This document shows positions 1-8,669 of a DNA stretch of 64,000 nucleotides, one piece after another (position 1 is the stretch's first letter; each line of letters opens with the position of its first letter). A program made the position numbers and the translations under genes. The notes below the pieces were generated by a model. The model was not told the DNA's origin. It worked only from the letters and a program-made list of their open reading frames with translations, and did no database searches. The stretch is from Cryobacterium cheniae (GTDB taxonomy: Bacteria > Actinomycetota > Actinomycetes > Actinomycetales > Microbacteriaceae): positions 72,935 through 136,934 of the forward strand of contig NZ_SOGN01000016.1 in the NCBI RefSeq assembly GCF_004403395.1, given 5' to 3'.

Positions 1-1
1 G

Positions 2-262
2 GCCGTGAACAAGGATGCCCCGCACCCGGCCGCGGCCAGGCTCTGGCAGGAGTTCCTCTACAGCGACGAGGGCCAGAACCTCTGGCTCGCCGGGGGCGCA
101 CGCCCGGTGCGGGCCGAGGCCATGGAGGCGGCCGGCACCATCGACGGGGACCTCCTCGCCGCCCTCCCGGCGGCCCCGGACGAGACCGTCGTCCCGACCG
201 AGGCGGAGAGCGCCGCGGGAGCCGCGCTGCTCGGCGAGAAGTGGGCCGCAGCTGTCCAGTAG
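2..262 (+). CDS. ABC transporter substrate-binding protein, C-terminal end (partial)
   Basis: The frame is open from the window edge and stops at TAG 260-262, leaving about 86 residues. The stretch FLYSDEGQNLWLAGGARPVR resembles the last part of periplasmic-type binding proteins of the iron(III)/polyamine uptake class, where a helix containing 'SDEGQ' precedes the final strand. Two permease genes and an ATPase follow at once with overlapping ends, which supports the role. In a Gram-positive the protein would be a lipoprotein on the outer face of the membrane, but its signal peptide lies outside the window. The substrate cannot be told from this fragment. Confidence 0.8.
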   Translation, partial: AVNKDAPHPAAARLWQEFLYSDEGQNLWLAGGARPVRAEAMEAAGTIDGDLLAALPAAPDETVVPTEAESAAGAALLGEKWAAAVQ

Positions 263-1112
263 CCGGCGCGGAACGGCAGCGGCCTGCGCGCTGCTGCCGT
301 TCGCGGCGTATGTGCTGCTTTTCCTGCTCGTTCCCACCCTGATCGCCGTGGGCACCGGCTTCGTCGACGAGACCGGGGCGTTCACGTGGGACACCGTCGC
401 AGCCCTGGGAAACCCCGTCGTAGTGGACGCCTTCGCCAACTCGTTCGGGCTGTCCGCACTCACCGCCGTCGTGGGCGCGATCGTCGGCGCCGTCGCCTGC
501 TACGGACTGCTCGGGGCCAGAGAGCACGGCCCGCTACGTGCCGTCGTCGACTCCCTCAGCGGCGTGCTCGCCCAGTTCGGAGGGGTGATGCTCGCCTTCG
601 CGTTCGTCGCGACCATCGGCATCCAGGGTCTGGTCACCGTGGTCCTGCGTGACACCTTCGGCGTCGATATCTTCGCCGACGGGGTGTGGCTCTACGAGCT
701 GCCCGGCCTGGTGCTGCCCTACATCTACTTTCAGGTCCCGCTGATGATCATCACCTTCCTGCCGGCGCTGCAGGCGCTGAACCCGCACTGGGCCGAGGCC
801 AACGCGACGCTGGGCGGCAACCGGGCGACCTACTGGTTCCGGATCGCGTTTCCCGTGCTCGCCCCGTCGTTCCTGGGGAGCCTGCTGCTGCTTTTCGCCA
901 ACGCGTTCTCCTCCTACGCGACCGCCGCGGCGCTCACCAGCCAGGGGTCCCAGATCGTGCCGTTGCAGATTCGTTCGGCCCTGACCAGCGAAACCCTGCT
1001 CGGACGGGAGAACCTGGCCGGTGCGCTTGCGCTCGGCATGATCCTGGTGATGGGCGTCGTCATGTCCGGCTACTCGGTGCTGCAGGCACGGGCGGCACGG
1101 TGGCAGCGATGA
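252..1112 (+). CDS. ABC transporter permease subunit 1
   Basis: Inner-membrane permease of the operon, about 286 residues if it starts at CTG 252. It has six hydrophobic segments, the first beginning near residue 13. The EAA loop that contacts the ATPase is visible as EANATLGG from about residue 182, followed by FPVLAPS. The start is unresolved: the frame has no ATG, GTG or TTG between position 15 and GTG 312, and GTG 312 would cut into the first membrane helix. CTG 252 gives the usual family length and overlaps the preceding stop. A sequencing difference near the start is possible. The stop overlaps the next start as ATGA. Confidence 0.8.
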   Translation: MSSSRRGTAAACALLPFAAYVLLFLLVPTLIAVGTGFVDETGAFTWDTVAALGNPVVVDAFANSFGLSALTAVVGAIVGAVACYGLLGAREHGPLRAVVDSLSGVLAQFGGVMLAFAFVATIGIQGLVTVVLRDTFGVDIFADGVWLYELPGLVLPYIYFQVPLMIITFLPALQALNPHWAEANATLGGNRATYWFRIAFPVLAPSFLGSLLLLFANAFSSYATAAALTSQGSQIVPLQIRSALTSETLLGRENLAGALALGMILVMGVVMSGYSVLQARAARWQR

Positions 1113-1945
1113 CGCCGGTGGCGCCGGTGGCGCACGCGCCTACCCGGCTGGTGCGCGGGCTCATCCTGGGCAGCATCGGCCTCGTCTTCGCGATCCCGAT
1201 CGTCGCCATGGTCGAGTTCACCCTGCGCAGCGGCCTCGCCGGCGGCCACGACTTCTCCCGCTGGACGGCCCTGTTCCAGGGCGGCTTCGCCGGCCCCTAC
1301 CGGGCGGTGCTCGTCGCCCTCGGCAACTCGGTCGGGCTGGCCGTGGGCACGGTCGTGCTCGTGCTCCTGCTGCTGGTGCCGACCCTGCTGCTGGTGCACC
1401 TGCGGTTTCCCCGCCTGCGCCGCCTGATGGAGTTCGTCTGCATCCTGCCGATCAGCATCCCGGCCATCGTGCTCGTGGTCGGGCTGGCGCCGGTGTACTC
1501 GGTGCTCGGTCGACTGCTCGGCAGCGGCGTCTGGACCCTCGCCTTCGCGTACGGCATCACGGTGCTCCCGTTCGCCTACCGGGCCATCCAGGCCAACCTC
1601 GACGGGGTCGACGTGCGCACGCTCAGCGAGGCCGCCCGCACCCTCGGCGCCGGCTGGGTGAGCGTGCTCCTGCGGGTGCTGATCCCGAACCTGCGCCGCG
1701 GCATCCTCGCCGGCGCGTTCATCTCGGTCGCGGTCGTGCTCGGCGAATTCACGATCGCGTCCCTGCTCAACCGCAACACCCTGCAGACCTCGCTCGTGGT
1801 CGTCAGCAAGGCCGATCCCTACACGGTCGTCATCCTGTCGCTGCTCGCCCTCACCTTCGCATTCCTGCTCCTGCTCGTCATCGGGCGTCTCGGCACGGTT
1901 CGCACCGGCAGTCGGCGACGGCCCACCACCGGAGGTCAGCCATGA
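1109..1945 (+). CDS. ABC transporter permease subunit 2
   Basis: Second membrane subunit, 278 residues. It starts at ATG 1109, which shares an ATGA overlap with the first permease. It has about six transmembrane segments and the EAA coupling loop SEAARTLGAG from residue 173, followed by LIPNLRRG. It should form a heterodimeric channel with the first permease. Its stop overlaps the ATPase start (ATGA at 1942-1945), so the genes are translationally coupled. The subunit order resembles polyamine, iron(III) or phosphonate importers. Confidence 0.9.
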   Translation: MTPVAPVAHAPTRLVRGLILGSIGLVFAIPIVAMVEFTLRSGLAGGHDFSRWTALFQGGFAGPYRAVLVALGNSVGLAVGTVVLVLLLLVPTLLLVHLRFPRLRRLMEFVCILPISIPAIVLVVGLAPVYSVLGRLLGSGVWTLAFAYGITVLPFAYRAIQANLDGVDVRTLSEAARTLGAGWVSVLLRVLIPNLRRGILAGAFISVAVVLGEFTIASLLNRNTLQTSLVVVSKADPYTVVILSLLALTFAFLLLLVIGRLGTVRTGSRRRPTTGGQP

Positions 1946-3042
1946 TCCAGAACCAGCTCCAGAACCGGCTCGAGAACCCGAACGCGGCGGTGGCGCCCAT
2001 CCGGGCGGGAGCCTCGGTGCGTTTCGAGGGCGTCGTCAAGGATTTCGCGGGCCACCGTGCGCTGGCCGACTTCGACCTCACGCTGCACGCGGGCGAGTTC
2101 GTCGCCCTGCTCGGCCCGAGCGGAAGCGGCAAGACGACGGCACTGCGGGTGCTGGCGGGGCTCGAGTCGACGGATGCCGGTACCATCCGGATCGACGGAA
2201 CCGACGTGTCGACCCTGCCGACGAGCCGGCGCGACCTGGGCATGGTGTTCCAGTCCTACTCGCTGTTCCCGCACCTCAGCGCCGGCGAGAACGTTGAGTT
2301 CGGCCTGCGGATGCGGAAGGTCCGCGGCGAGGAACGGCGGGCCCGCGCGGCCGCCGCCCTCGCCCTGGTCGGGCTGGACGCCCACTACGACCGGTTCGCG
2401 CACCAGCTCTCCGGTGGCCAGCAGCAACGGGTGGCGCTGGCGCGCGCGCTCGTCACCGAGCCCCGCGTGCTCCTGCTCGACGAGCCCCTGTCGGCCCTCG
2501 ACGCCCAGGTGCGGGTGGCGTTGCGGGAAGAAATCCGGCGCATCCAGACCGAGCTGGGCATCACGACCCTGTTCGTCACGCACGACCAGGACGAGGCGCT
2601 CGCCGTGGCCGACCGCGTCGCCGTGATGCGGGACGGGTCGATCGAGCAGATCGGCGCCCCGGAAGAGCTCTACACGCGGCCGGCCTCGTCCTTCATCGCC
2701 GATTTCGTGGGGCTCAGCAATCGACTGGTCGGTGTGGTGCGTCACGGGTTCGCGCAAGTGCAGGGTGTCGCCCTGCCCCTCGTCGATCCCTCGCAGGCGG
2801 ATGGCCCGGTGTCCGTCTCCGTGCGGCCGGAAGACCTCGAATTCAGCGCTGCCGGCGCGCCGGGGGTCGTGCTCTCGTCGAGTTTCCACGGCTCGCTCCG
2901 GCGCACGAAGGTACGCCTGGGCGATGGCACAGCGCTCGTCGTGCAGCATGGTGCACGGCTGCATCCGTCGGCCGGCGAACGGGTCACGGTGCGGTTCACG
3001 GGCGCGCCCGTCTCGGTCGACCCAATCTCGGCCCCGGCGTAG
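1942..3042 (+). CDS. ABC transporter ATP-binding protein (PotA-like)
   Basis: Cytoplasmic ATPase of the importer, 366 residues. Visible motifs: Walker A GPSGSGKT at 58-65, Q-loop Q104, signature LSGGQ at 156-160, Walker B VLLLDE at 176-181 and the switch histidine H214 in FVTHDQDEA. The last 120 residues form a TOBE-like regulatory domain (SVSVRPEDLEF), typical of the polyamine/iron/molybdate ATPases. The first 25 residues are an unusual polar extension. The gene ends the operon; 79 bases follow before the next gene. The transported solute is not determined. Confidence 0.92.
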   Translation: MIQNQLQNRLENPNAAVAPIRAGASVRFEGVVKDFAGHRALADFDLTLHAGEFVALLGPSGSGKTTALRVLAGLESTDAGTIRIDGTDVSTLPTSRRDLGMVFQSYSLFPHLSAGENVEFGLRMRKVRGEERRARAAAALALVGLDAHYDRFAHQLSGGQQQRVALARALVTEPRVLLLDEPLSALDAQVRVALREEIRRIQTELGITTLFVTHDQDEALAVADRVAVMRDGSIEQIGAPEELYTRPASSFIADFVGLSNRLVGVVRHGFAQVQGVALPLVDPSQADGPVSVSVRPEDLEFSAAGAPGVVLSSSFHGSLRRTKVRLGDGTALVVQHGARLHPSAGERVTVRFTGAPVSVDPISAPA

Positions 3043-3109
3043 CGCCGCCCCGGAACCTCCGTCAGCGACCACGGCCGACCACATGCCGGAGCCGGCACGT
3101 GGGATTGCC

Positions 3110-3115
3110 TAGAAT
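3110..3115 (+). promoter_or_regulatory. Probable leaderless -10 element (TAGAAT)
   Basis: TAGAAT ends six bases before the GTG at 3122 and there is no Shine-Dalgarno sequence between them, so transcription should begin at or next to the start codon. The same arrangement precedes the cis-prenyltransferase and ispH genes in this window. No convincing -35 box is seen. Confidence 0.55.
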
Positions 3116-3121
3116 GATCCC

Positions 3122-4393
3122 GTGAAAGAAACCGACGGAAAGTCCGCCCGTAGCGGCTTCTTCGGCGCGTTCGGACGCCGCCGCACCGACCCCCCGATCC
3201 TGGTCGAGGTTCCCCCCGAGCGCGGGAACGGGGTCGACGAGAACCTGCCGCCCGGCATCCGGCTCGCCGCCGCCTGGTCCTGGCGCCTGCTCGCCGTCGC
3301 CGGGGCCCTCGCGGTCCTCATCTTCATCGTGATCCAGCTCCGGTTCATCGTCATCCCGCTGCTCGTGGCCGTGCTGGTGTCGGCTCTGCTCGTGCCCCTG
3401 GTCGGATTCCTGGTGCGGCACCGGTGGCCCAGGGCCCTCGCGGTCGGCCTGGCCCTGGTCGGCACGTTCGCGGTCATCGGCGGACTCATCACGCTGGCCG
3501 TGACCCAGATCGCCAGTGGCACGGTCGGTCTGAACGACCGGCTTGGCGCGTCCTATGCCAACCTGAAGGCCGTGCTCCTGGCGTCGCCGCTGCAGCTGAC
3601 CGAGCCGGAGCTCAACGCGTTCCTCGGCCAGGTCTGGGACGCCATCCAAGCGGACAGCCAGGTCTTCGTGTCCGGGGCGCTGTCCGTGGGGTCCTCGCTC
3701 GGGCATCTGGTGACGGGGGCCCTGCTGGCGCTGTTCAGCCTGCTGTTCATCCTGATCGACGGCAAGGGCATCTGGGCGTGGATCGTGCGGCTGTTCCCGC
3801 GACGGGCACGCGCGGCCATCGACGGCGCCGGTGTGGCCGGCTGGACCACGCTGGGCAACTTCGCGAAGGTGCAGATCCTGGTGGCCTCCATCGACGCGAT
3901 CGGCATCGGGGTCGGGGCGGCCCTGCTCGGGGTTCCGCTTGCCGTCCCAATCGGTGTGCTCGTCTTCCTCGGCTCCTTCATCCCCATCGTCGGCGCCGTG
4001 GCCACGGGAGCCGTGGCCGTCGTGATCGCCCTGATCTTCAACGACTGGGTGGTGGCTCTGCTGATGCTCGGCGTCGTGCTGCTGGTGCAGCAGATTGAGG
4101 GCCACGTGCTGCAGCCTCTGATCATGGGCACAGCGGTCAAGGTGCACCCGCTGGGTGTGGTGCTCGTCGTGGCCGCCGGCGCCCTGCTGGCGGGCATCGC
4201 CGGCGCCCTGTTCGCGGTGCCGATCGCCGCCGTGCTCAACGTGATGATCAGCTACATCAACAGCGGGGCGTGGCGCTCCGAGCAAGTCGACTCGGCACCC
4301 GTGTTCGTCTCCACCTTGTGGCAGACCGTCCCGCAACGCCCCGGTTTCCGTCGCACGGAATACCGCCTCGAGAAAAGTGCCGCCCATGACTAA
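3122..4393 (+). CDS. AI-2E family transporter (membrane exporter/permease)
   Basis: Multi-pass membrane protein of 423 residues starting at GTG 3122. Hydrophobic segments lie near residues 55-105, then a soluble loop, then a dense C-terminal set containing the family's glycine/proline-rich FIPIVGAVATG and QQIEGHVLQPLIMG stretches. The latter is the hallmark of the AI-2E (PerM/YdiK) family. Members are proposed to export autoinducer-2 or other small molecules or ions; the substrate here is unknown. The gene probably has its own leaderless promoter and overlaps the next gene by 8 bases. Confidence 0.88.
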   Translation: MKETDGKSARSGFFGAFGRRRTDPPILVEVPPERGNGVDENLPPGIRLAAAWSWRLLAVAGALAVLIFIVIQLRFIVIPLLVAVLVSALLVPLVGFLVRHRWPRALAVGLALVGTFAVIGGLITLAVTQIASGTVGLNDRLGASYANLKAVLLASPLQLTEPELNAFLGQVWDAIQADSQVFVSGALSVGSSLGHLVTGALLALFSLLFILIDGKGIWAWIVRLFPRRARAAIDGAGVAGWTTLGNFAKVQILVASIDAIGIGVGAALLGVPLAVPIGVLVFLGSFIPIVGAVATGAVAVVIALIFNDWVVALLMLGVVLLVQQIEGHVLQPLIMGTAVKVHPLGVVLVVAAGALLAGIAGALFAVPIAAVLNVMISYINSGAWRSEQVDSAPVFVSTLWQTVPQRPGFRRTEYRLEKSAAHD

Positions 4394-5621
4394 CGTCGCC
4401 CTCGTCGGACCGACCCTGGCCGACTTCGAGTCCGCCCGGAACGTGGTGGGGCGGGTCGCCGCCGTCACCCCGATGGAATCCTCCCGCTACCTGTCGGAAC
4501 TCCTCGGCTCGCCGGTCCTTCTCAAATGCGAGAACCTGCAGCGCACCGGGTCCTACAAGATCCGGGGTGCCTACAACCGGATGTCCAAGCTCACCGACGA
4601 GGAGAAGACCCGCGGCGTCGTGGCCGCCTCCGCCGGCAACCACGCTCAGGGCGTCGCCTTCGCGGCGCGGGAGCTCGGCATCCAGGCCACGATCTTCATG
4701 CCCGTGGGCGTGGCCCTGCCCAAGCTGCAGGCGACCCGCGACTACGGCGCGCACGTCATCCTGCGCGGCAACACCGTGGCCGAGCCGCTGCTCGCGGCCG
4801 CGGAATGGGCCGCGGAGACCGGTGCCGTCCTGATCCCGCCATTCGACCACGCGGATGTCGTCACCGGTCAGGGCACCGTCGGCCTGGAGATCCTCGACCA
4901 GGTTCCCGACCTGGCCACCGTGATCGTGCCCATCGGCGGCGGCGGACTCATCTCCGGCGTCGCCAGCGTACTCAAGCAGCGCGCGCTCCGGGACGGCCGA
5001 AAGATCCGGGTGATCGGGGTGCAGGCCGCCAACGCGGCCGCCTACCCACCCTCACTCGACGCCGGGCGGGCGCTGGAAATCCAGATCACGCCGACCATCG
5101 CCGACGGGATCGCGGTCGCCAAGCCGGGCCTGCTCAACTTCGAGATCGTGCGCGACGCCGTCGACGAGGTCGTCACCGTCAGCGAGGACGACACGGCCCG
5201 CGCCCTCCTGATGCTGCTCGAGCGCGCCAAGCTCGTGGTCGAACCGGCCGGTGCGGTCGCCGTGGCGGCGATCCTGGCGGGCAAGGTCGCCGCGACCGGT
5301 CCGACCGTCGCGATCCTCAGCGGCGGAAACATCGACCCGTTGCTGATGCAGCGTGTGATCAGCCACGGCCTGTCGGCTTCCGGCCGCTATCTCACGCTGC
5401 GCATCATGCTGCCCGACCGTCCCGGCCAGCTGGCCCGCATCTCGGAACTGCTCGCCGAGGCGCACGCCAACGTGATCGAGGTTCTGCACACCCGGCACGG
5501 CGTCGGGCTCCAGATCAGCGAGGTCGAACTCAACGTCAGTGTCGAGACCCGGGGGCCCGACCACCGCCAGCTCGTCGTGGACGTACTGCGCGCGGCCGGG
5601 TACGACCCGCAGTTCGACTGA
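4386..5621 (+). CDS. ilvA: Threonine ammonia-lyase (threonine dehydratase)
   Basis: PLP enzyme converting threonine to 2-oxobutanoate and ammonia, the first step toward isoleucine, in the cytoplasm. It has 411 residues. The PLP lysine is K58 in GSYKIRGAYN; the SAGNHAQG substrate loop is at 82-89 and the glycine-rich phosphate loop GGGGL at 184-188. A single C-terminal ACT domain begins near residue 335 (LRIMLPDRPGQLARI). That short form is shared by catabolic-type and many actinobacterial IlvA enzymes and suggests regulation by a branched-chain or related amino acid. ATG 4386 is chosen; it overlaps the upstream stop by 8 bases. Confidence 0.92.
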   Translation: MTNVALVGPTLADFESARNVVGRVAAVTPMESSRYLSELLGSPVLLKCENLQRTGSYKIRGAYNRMSKLTDEEKTRGVVAASAGNHAQGVAFAARELGIQATIFMPVGVALPKLQATRDYGAHVILRGNTVAEPLLAAAEWAAETGAVLIPPFDHADVVTGQGTVGLEILDQVPDLATVIVPIGGGGLISGVASVLKQRALRDGRKIRVIGVQAANAAAYPPSLDAGRALEIQITPTIADGIAVAKPGLLNFEIVRDAVDEVVTVSEDDTARALLMLLERAKLVVEPAGAVAVAAILAGKVAATGPTVAILSGGNIDPLLMQRVISHGLSASGRYLTLRIMLPDRPGQLARISELLAEAHANVIEVLHTRHGVGLQISEVELNVSVETRGPDHRQLVVDVLRAAGYDPQFD

Positions 5622-5670
5622 CCGGGCTCTGAACCCTGGTCGCCGGTCCTGGTCAGTCGCCGGTCAGGTC

Positions 5671-5721
5671 AAGTGCCGGTCCACGTCAGTTGCCGGTCCA
5701 CGTCAGTTGCCGGTCCACGTC
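5671..5721. repeat. Three tandem 17-bp repeats copying the end of greA
   Basis: The unit agttgccggtccacgtc occurs at 5688-5704 and 5705-5721. A third copy with small changes lies at 5671-5687. On the minus strand the unit reads through the greA codons T-W-T-G-N-stop. The last codons and stop of greA have thus been amplified downstream, leaving further in-register stops. A related fragment (gccggtc) continues to about 5641. Confidence 0.85.
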
Positions 5722-6194
5722 TCCACGAGGAAGATCTCAACGGTGATTTCCTTGCCCGTGGGGGTGACGTAGGACGTTTTCGCGCCGACCATCAGACCGA
5801 TGATCGCGGTGCCGAGCGGGCTCTGCTCGCTGTACACGTCGAGGTCGCTGTCGCCGGCGATCTCCCGGCTGCCGATCAGGAAGCGGTTCTCCTCGCCGGC
5901 GATCGTGGCGGTGATCACGGTACCCGGCTCGACGACGCCCCGGCTCTCGGGCGCGTGGCCGACCTCGGCGTTGCGCAGCAGCAGAACGAGGGTGCGGATG
6001 CGGGCCTCCATCTTGCCCTGCTCGTCTTTGGCCGCGTGGTAGCCCGAGTTCTCCTTGAGGTCGCCCTCTTCACGAGCCGATTCGATCTTCTTGGCGATCT
6101 CGACGCGGCCGACGGTGCTGAGCGTTTCCAGCTCCGCGGCGAGGCGGTCGTAGGCCTCCTGCGTCAGCCAGGTAACCGTGGTTTCGGTAGTCAT
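5703..6194 (-). CDS. greA: Transcription elongation factor GreA
   Basis: 163 residues. Binds the RNA polymerase secondary channel and stimulates cleavage of backtracked RNA. The N-terminal coiled coil spans about residues 8-78, with the DLKENSGYHAAKDEQ region at the hairpin tip that carries the acidic catalytic pair (D and E). The C-terminal FKBP-like domain includes VYSEQSPLGTAIIGLMVG. The ATG at 6194 is preceded by GGAG-type sequence. The gene's 3' end is the source of the 17-bp tandem repeats just downstream. The DUF4307 gene lies 106 bases upstream on the same strand. Confidence 0.95.
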   Translation of the reverse strand: MTTETTVTWLTQEAYDRLAAELETLSTVGRVEIAKKIESAREEGDLKENSGYHAAKDEQGKMEARIRTLVLLLRNAEVGHAPESRGVVEPGTVITATIAGEENRFLIGSREIAGDSDLDVYSEQSPLGTAIIGLMVGAKTSYVTPTGKEITVEIFLVETWTGN

Positions 6195-6300
6195 GGTGGA
6201 ATCTCCTCACGCTTGTTCGTGCTCGTTCAATGCCCGTGCGGGTGAATCCGCAGATATACAACGGACGCCCCGACGATCACGTCAGGGCGAAGTGACCAGT

Positions 6301-6702
6301 CTAGGTCAGCCAGCAGCGGTAAATCAATCCGGTGTTGCTCTGCTCGGTGGTGCGCACATCCGTCGTCGTAGACCGCGAATACACGGTGCTCGCGGGCAGG
6401 TCGACGACCTTCCAGCCGACCACCGTGAAACTCTGATTGAGCGCCTGGACCGCGCAGCTGGCGGTGCGACCGACCGGGATGGACGCCTCGAACGTGACAC
6501 TCACGGTGTTCTCGTCGATGATGCTGTGACGGATGTCCCGGGTTTCGATCAGGGGCTCGGACGCGCCCAGTCCCACCCAGACCACGAAACCCAGGAGGAG
6601 GGCCGCGAGGGAGCCGGCTGTGACGAACAGAATGCGCCGGTCTCTCGTGTCGCGGTTCGGGGCGCGACCGTACCGGGTGTCGAGGTTGCTGCTCAGGGCC
6701 AC
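6301..6702 (-). CDS. DUF4307 family membrane-anchored protein
   Basis: 133 residues. A charged N-terminus (YGRAPNRDTRDRR) leads into one transmembrane helix near residues 25-48, followed by an extracytoplasmic domain with two cysteines (CAVQALN and YRCWLT) that could pair. This layout fits DUF4307, an actinobacterial family of unknown function often found between greA and mca. It is divergent from mca with 70 bases between them, which must hold both promoters. Confidence 0.8.
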   Translation of the reverse strand: MALSSNLDTRYGRAPNRDTRDRRILFVTAGSLAALLLGFVVWVGLGASEPLIETRDIRHSIIDENTVSVTFEASIPVGRTASCAVQALNQSFTVVGWKVVDLPASTVYSRSTTTDVRTTEQSNTGLIYRCWLT

Positions 6703-6772
6703 TCAGACTCCACACTCACGGATCAACGATTAGTCTTAGTACCAAGGTTATCTGGCATTTCTGAGGAGTTTC

Positions 6773-7636
6773 ATGACGCTGCGACTCTTGGCGGTGCACG
6801 CCCATCCCGACGACGAGTCGAGCAAGGGCGCTGCGACCTATGCCTACTACCGGAGCCTCGGCGCCGAGGTGATGATCCTGAGCTGCACGGGCGGCGAGCG
6901 GGGGAGCATCCTGAACGAGGCCCTGCTCGAGCACCCACTGGCCGACCGTGACCTCTCGGGACTGCGCCGCCTGGAGATGGCCGAGGCGCAGCGGGTCCTC
7001 GGTGTGCAGCATCGGTGGCTCGGCTACCAGGACTCCGGGATGAACGAGGACGGTTCGGTCCCACCGGACTCGTTCGCGGACATCCCGGTGGAGATCTCCG
7101 CCGAACCGGTCGTGCGGCTGATCCGCGAATTCCGTCCGCAGGTCCTGGTGACCTACGACGAGAAGGGCGGCTACCCGCATCCCGATCACATCCGCTGCCA
7201 CGACGTGTCGCTGGAGGCCTACCGGGCAGCCTCCGACCCGACCCGGTACCCGGATGCCGGTGAGCCCTGGCAGGTCGGCAAGCTCTACTATGACCGGATT
7301 TTCAACCTCGAACGCGTGGACGCCATGTTCCTCGAACTGAGCGTCACGGAGCCCGACTCGCCCCTGCTCGAGCCGCTCGGAGCGGCCCGGGAATGGATGA
7401 AGGACTACCCGAAGCTGGCGACCACCCACGTTCCCATCGGGGACTTCCTCGAGGTGCGAGACGCGGCGCTCCGGGCCCACGCCAGCCAGGTTTCCCCCAC
7501 CAGTAGTTTCTTCTTCTGGCCGAACGATCTCATCCGCGAGGCGTGGCCCTATGAAGACTTCCAGCTCGTCGAATCGAAAGTTGACACCGTGACACCTGAA
7601 TCCGACCTCTTCGCCGGGGTACGGGACGACTCATGA
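6773..7636 (+). CDS. mca: Mycothiol S-conjugate amidase
   Basis: 287 residues. Zinc amidase that cleaves mycothiol conjugates to GlcN-Ins and a mercapturic acid for export, so it is a detoxification enzyme. The zinc site is readable: HPDDE at 11-15 (H11, D14) and H143 in HPDHIRCHD. MshB, the biosynthetic paralogue, shares these ligands, but the length and following sequence fit Mca. The start ATG 6773 has GAGGAG 6 bases upstream. The gene marks the host as a mycothiol-making actinobacterium. Its stop overlaps the next gene (ATGA). Confidence 0.92.
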   Translation: MTLRLLAVHAHPDDESSKGAATYAYYRSLGAEVMILSCTGGERGSILNEALLEHPLADRDLSGLRRLEMAEAQRVLGVQHRWLGYQDSGMNEDGSVPPDSFADIPVEISAEPVVRLIREFRPQVLVTYDEKGGYPHPDHIRCHDVSLEAYRAASDPTRYPDAGEPWQVGKLYYDRIFNLERVDAMFLELSVTEPDSPLLEPLGAAREWMKDYPKLATTHVPIGDFLEVRDAALRAHASQVSPTSSFFFWPNDLIREAWPYEDFQLVESKVDTVTPESDLFAGVRDDS

Positions 7637-7893
7637 GCGGCCTGATCCTGGCTCCCCTCGTGAGCATCGTCCTGGCCGCGACGCCCTCGCCCGAGTTCGA
7701 CCCGAACACGGTGACGCCCGGCCCGGAGGGCTTCGTGGCGATCGCCCTGGTCGCCGTGGGGGCGGTGCTGCTGGCGATGGACATGGCCCGCCGCGTGCGT
7801 CGCAACACGTACCGCGCCGAGATCCAGGAACGCCTCGCGGCGGAGGTGGCCGCGCAGAAGGCCGCCGAGGCCGACGGCGCCGACAGGGACTAG
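7633..7893 (+). CDS. Small membrane protein coupled to mca
   Basis: 86 residues, starting at the ATG that overlaps the mca stop. An N-terminal hydrophobic segment (residues 3-16) and a second helix (34-50) flank a proline-rich loop. A charged, helical cytoplasmic tail rich in A, E and K follows. Similar small proteins commonly sit behind mca in actinobacteria, but no function is known. Translational coupling suggests it is made with Mca. Confidence 0.75.
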   Translation: MSGLILAPLVSIVLAATPSPEFDPNTVTPGPEGFVAIALVAVGAVLLAMDMARRVRRNTYRAEIQERLAAEVAAQKAAEADGADRD

Positions 7894-7897
7894 CGGG

Positions 7898-8599
7898 CTA
7901 CGGGTAGATCGGGTTCGTCGCGATGATCATGATCGCCGCCCAGTGGCAGAGGAAGGCCACCACGGTCAGGGTGTGGAAGATCTCGTGGAATCCGAACACG
8001 CCCGGCACGGGGTTCGGCCGCTTCATACCGTAGATGACGGCGCCGACGGAGTAGCAGAGCCCGCCGATCACGATCAGCGTCATCATCGCGGCGTTGGCCT
8101 GGAAGAAGTCCACGATGAACATCACCGCTCCCCAGCCGAGGGCCAGGTACAGCGGGACGTAGAGCCAGCGCGGGGCGTGGATCCAGAACACCCGGAACCC
8201 GATTCCCAGGATGGCACCACCCCAGACCAGCGACAGCAGCAGCGTGGACTTGGCCGGTGGCAGGGCCAGCACGGCGATGGGCGTGTAGGAGCCCGCGATC
8301 AGCAGGAAAATGTTGGCGTGGTCGATCCGTTTCAGGATGACCTTCGTACGCGGACTCCAGTCGAACCGGTGATACAGGGCCGAATTGCCGAACAGCAGCA
8401 TCGAGCTGAGCACGAACACGAGCGAACTCCATCGGGCCGCGCTGCCCTCCGCCGACAGAAGCAGCACGATGCCGGCGACGATCGTGACCGGGAACGTGCC
8501 GGCGTGGATCCAGCCGCGCCAGGTGGGCTTGGCGTCCACCTGCACGGGCAGATCGTCCTCGAACAACGGCAGGTTGGGGATGTCATCCGTTGGGGCCAT
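7898..8599 (-). CDS. Hemolysin III (PAQR/YqfA) family membrane protein
   Basis: 233 residues, seven hydrophobic helices. The family's metal-ligand pattern is present: SALYHRFDWS near the second helix, and HEIFHTLTVVAFLCHW in the last part. These histidines line a metal site in PAQR proteins related to adiponectin receptors. Function in bacteria is unclear; hydrolase activity on lipids has been proposed. The start is set at the cat of 8597-8599 because the family begins with a short polar N-terminus. The gene is convergent with the mca pair. Confidence 0.88.
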   Translation of the reverse strand: MAPTDDIPNLPLFEDDLPVQVDAKPTWRGWIHAGTFPVTIVAGIVLLLSAEGSAARWSSLVFVLSSMLLFGNSALYHRFDWSPRTKVILKRIDHANIFLLIAGSYTPIAVLALPPAKSTLLLSLVWGGAILGIGFRVFWIHAPRWLYVPLYLALGWGAVMFIVDFFQANAAMMTLIVIGGLCYSVGAVIYGMKRPNPVPGVFGFHEIFHTLTVVAFLCHWAAIMIIATNPIYP

Positions 8600-8657
8600 G
8601 CTGCCAGAATACGACAGGGTGCATGCCGCTCGCGGCACGCGACGCTCTCGAGTGGGC

Positions 8658-8663
8658 TAGCGT
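8658..8663 (+). promoter_or_regulatory. Probable leaderless -10 element (TAGCGT)
   Basis: TAGCGT ends six bases before the GTG at 8670, with no ribosome-binding site between. The spacing is identical to that seen before the AI-2E and ispH genes. It supports the GTG start of the cis-prenyltransferase. Confidence 0.4.
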
Positions 8664-8669
8664 CAATAT

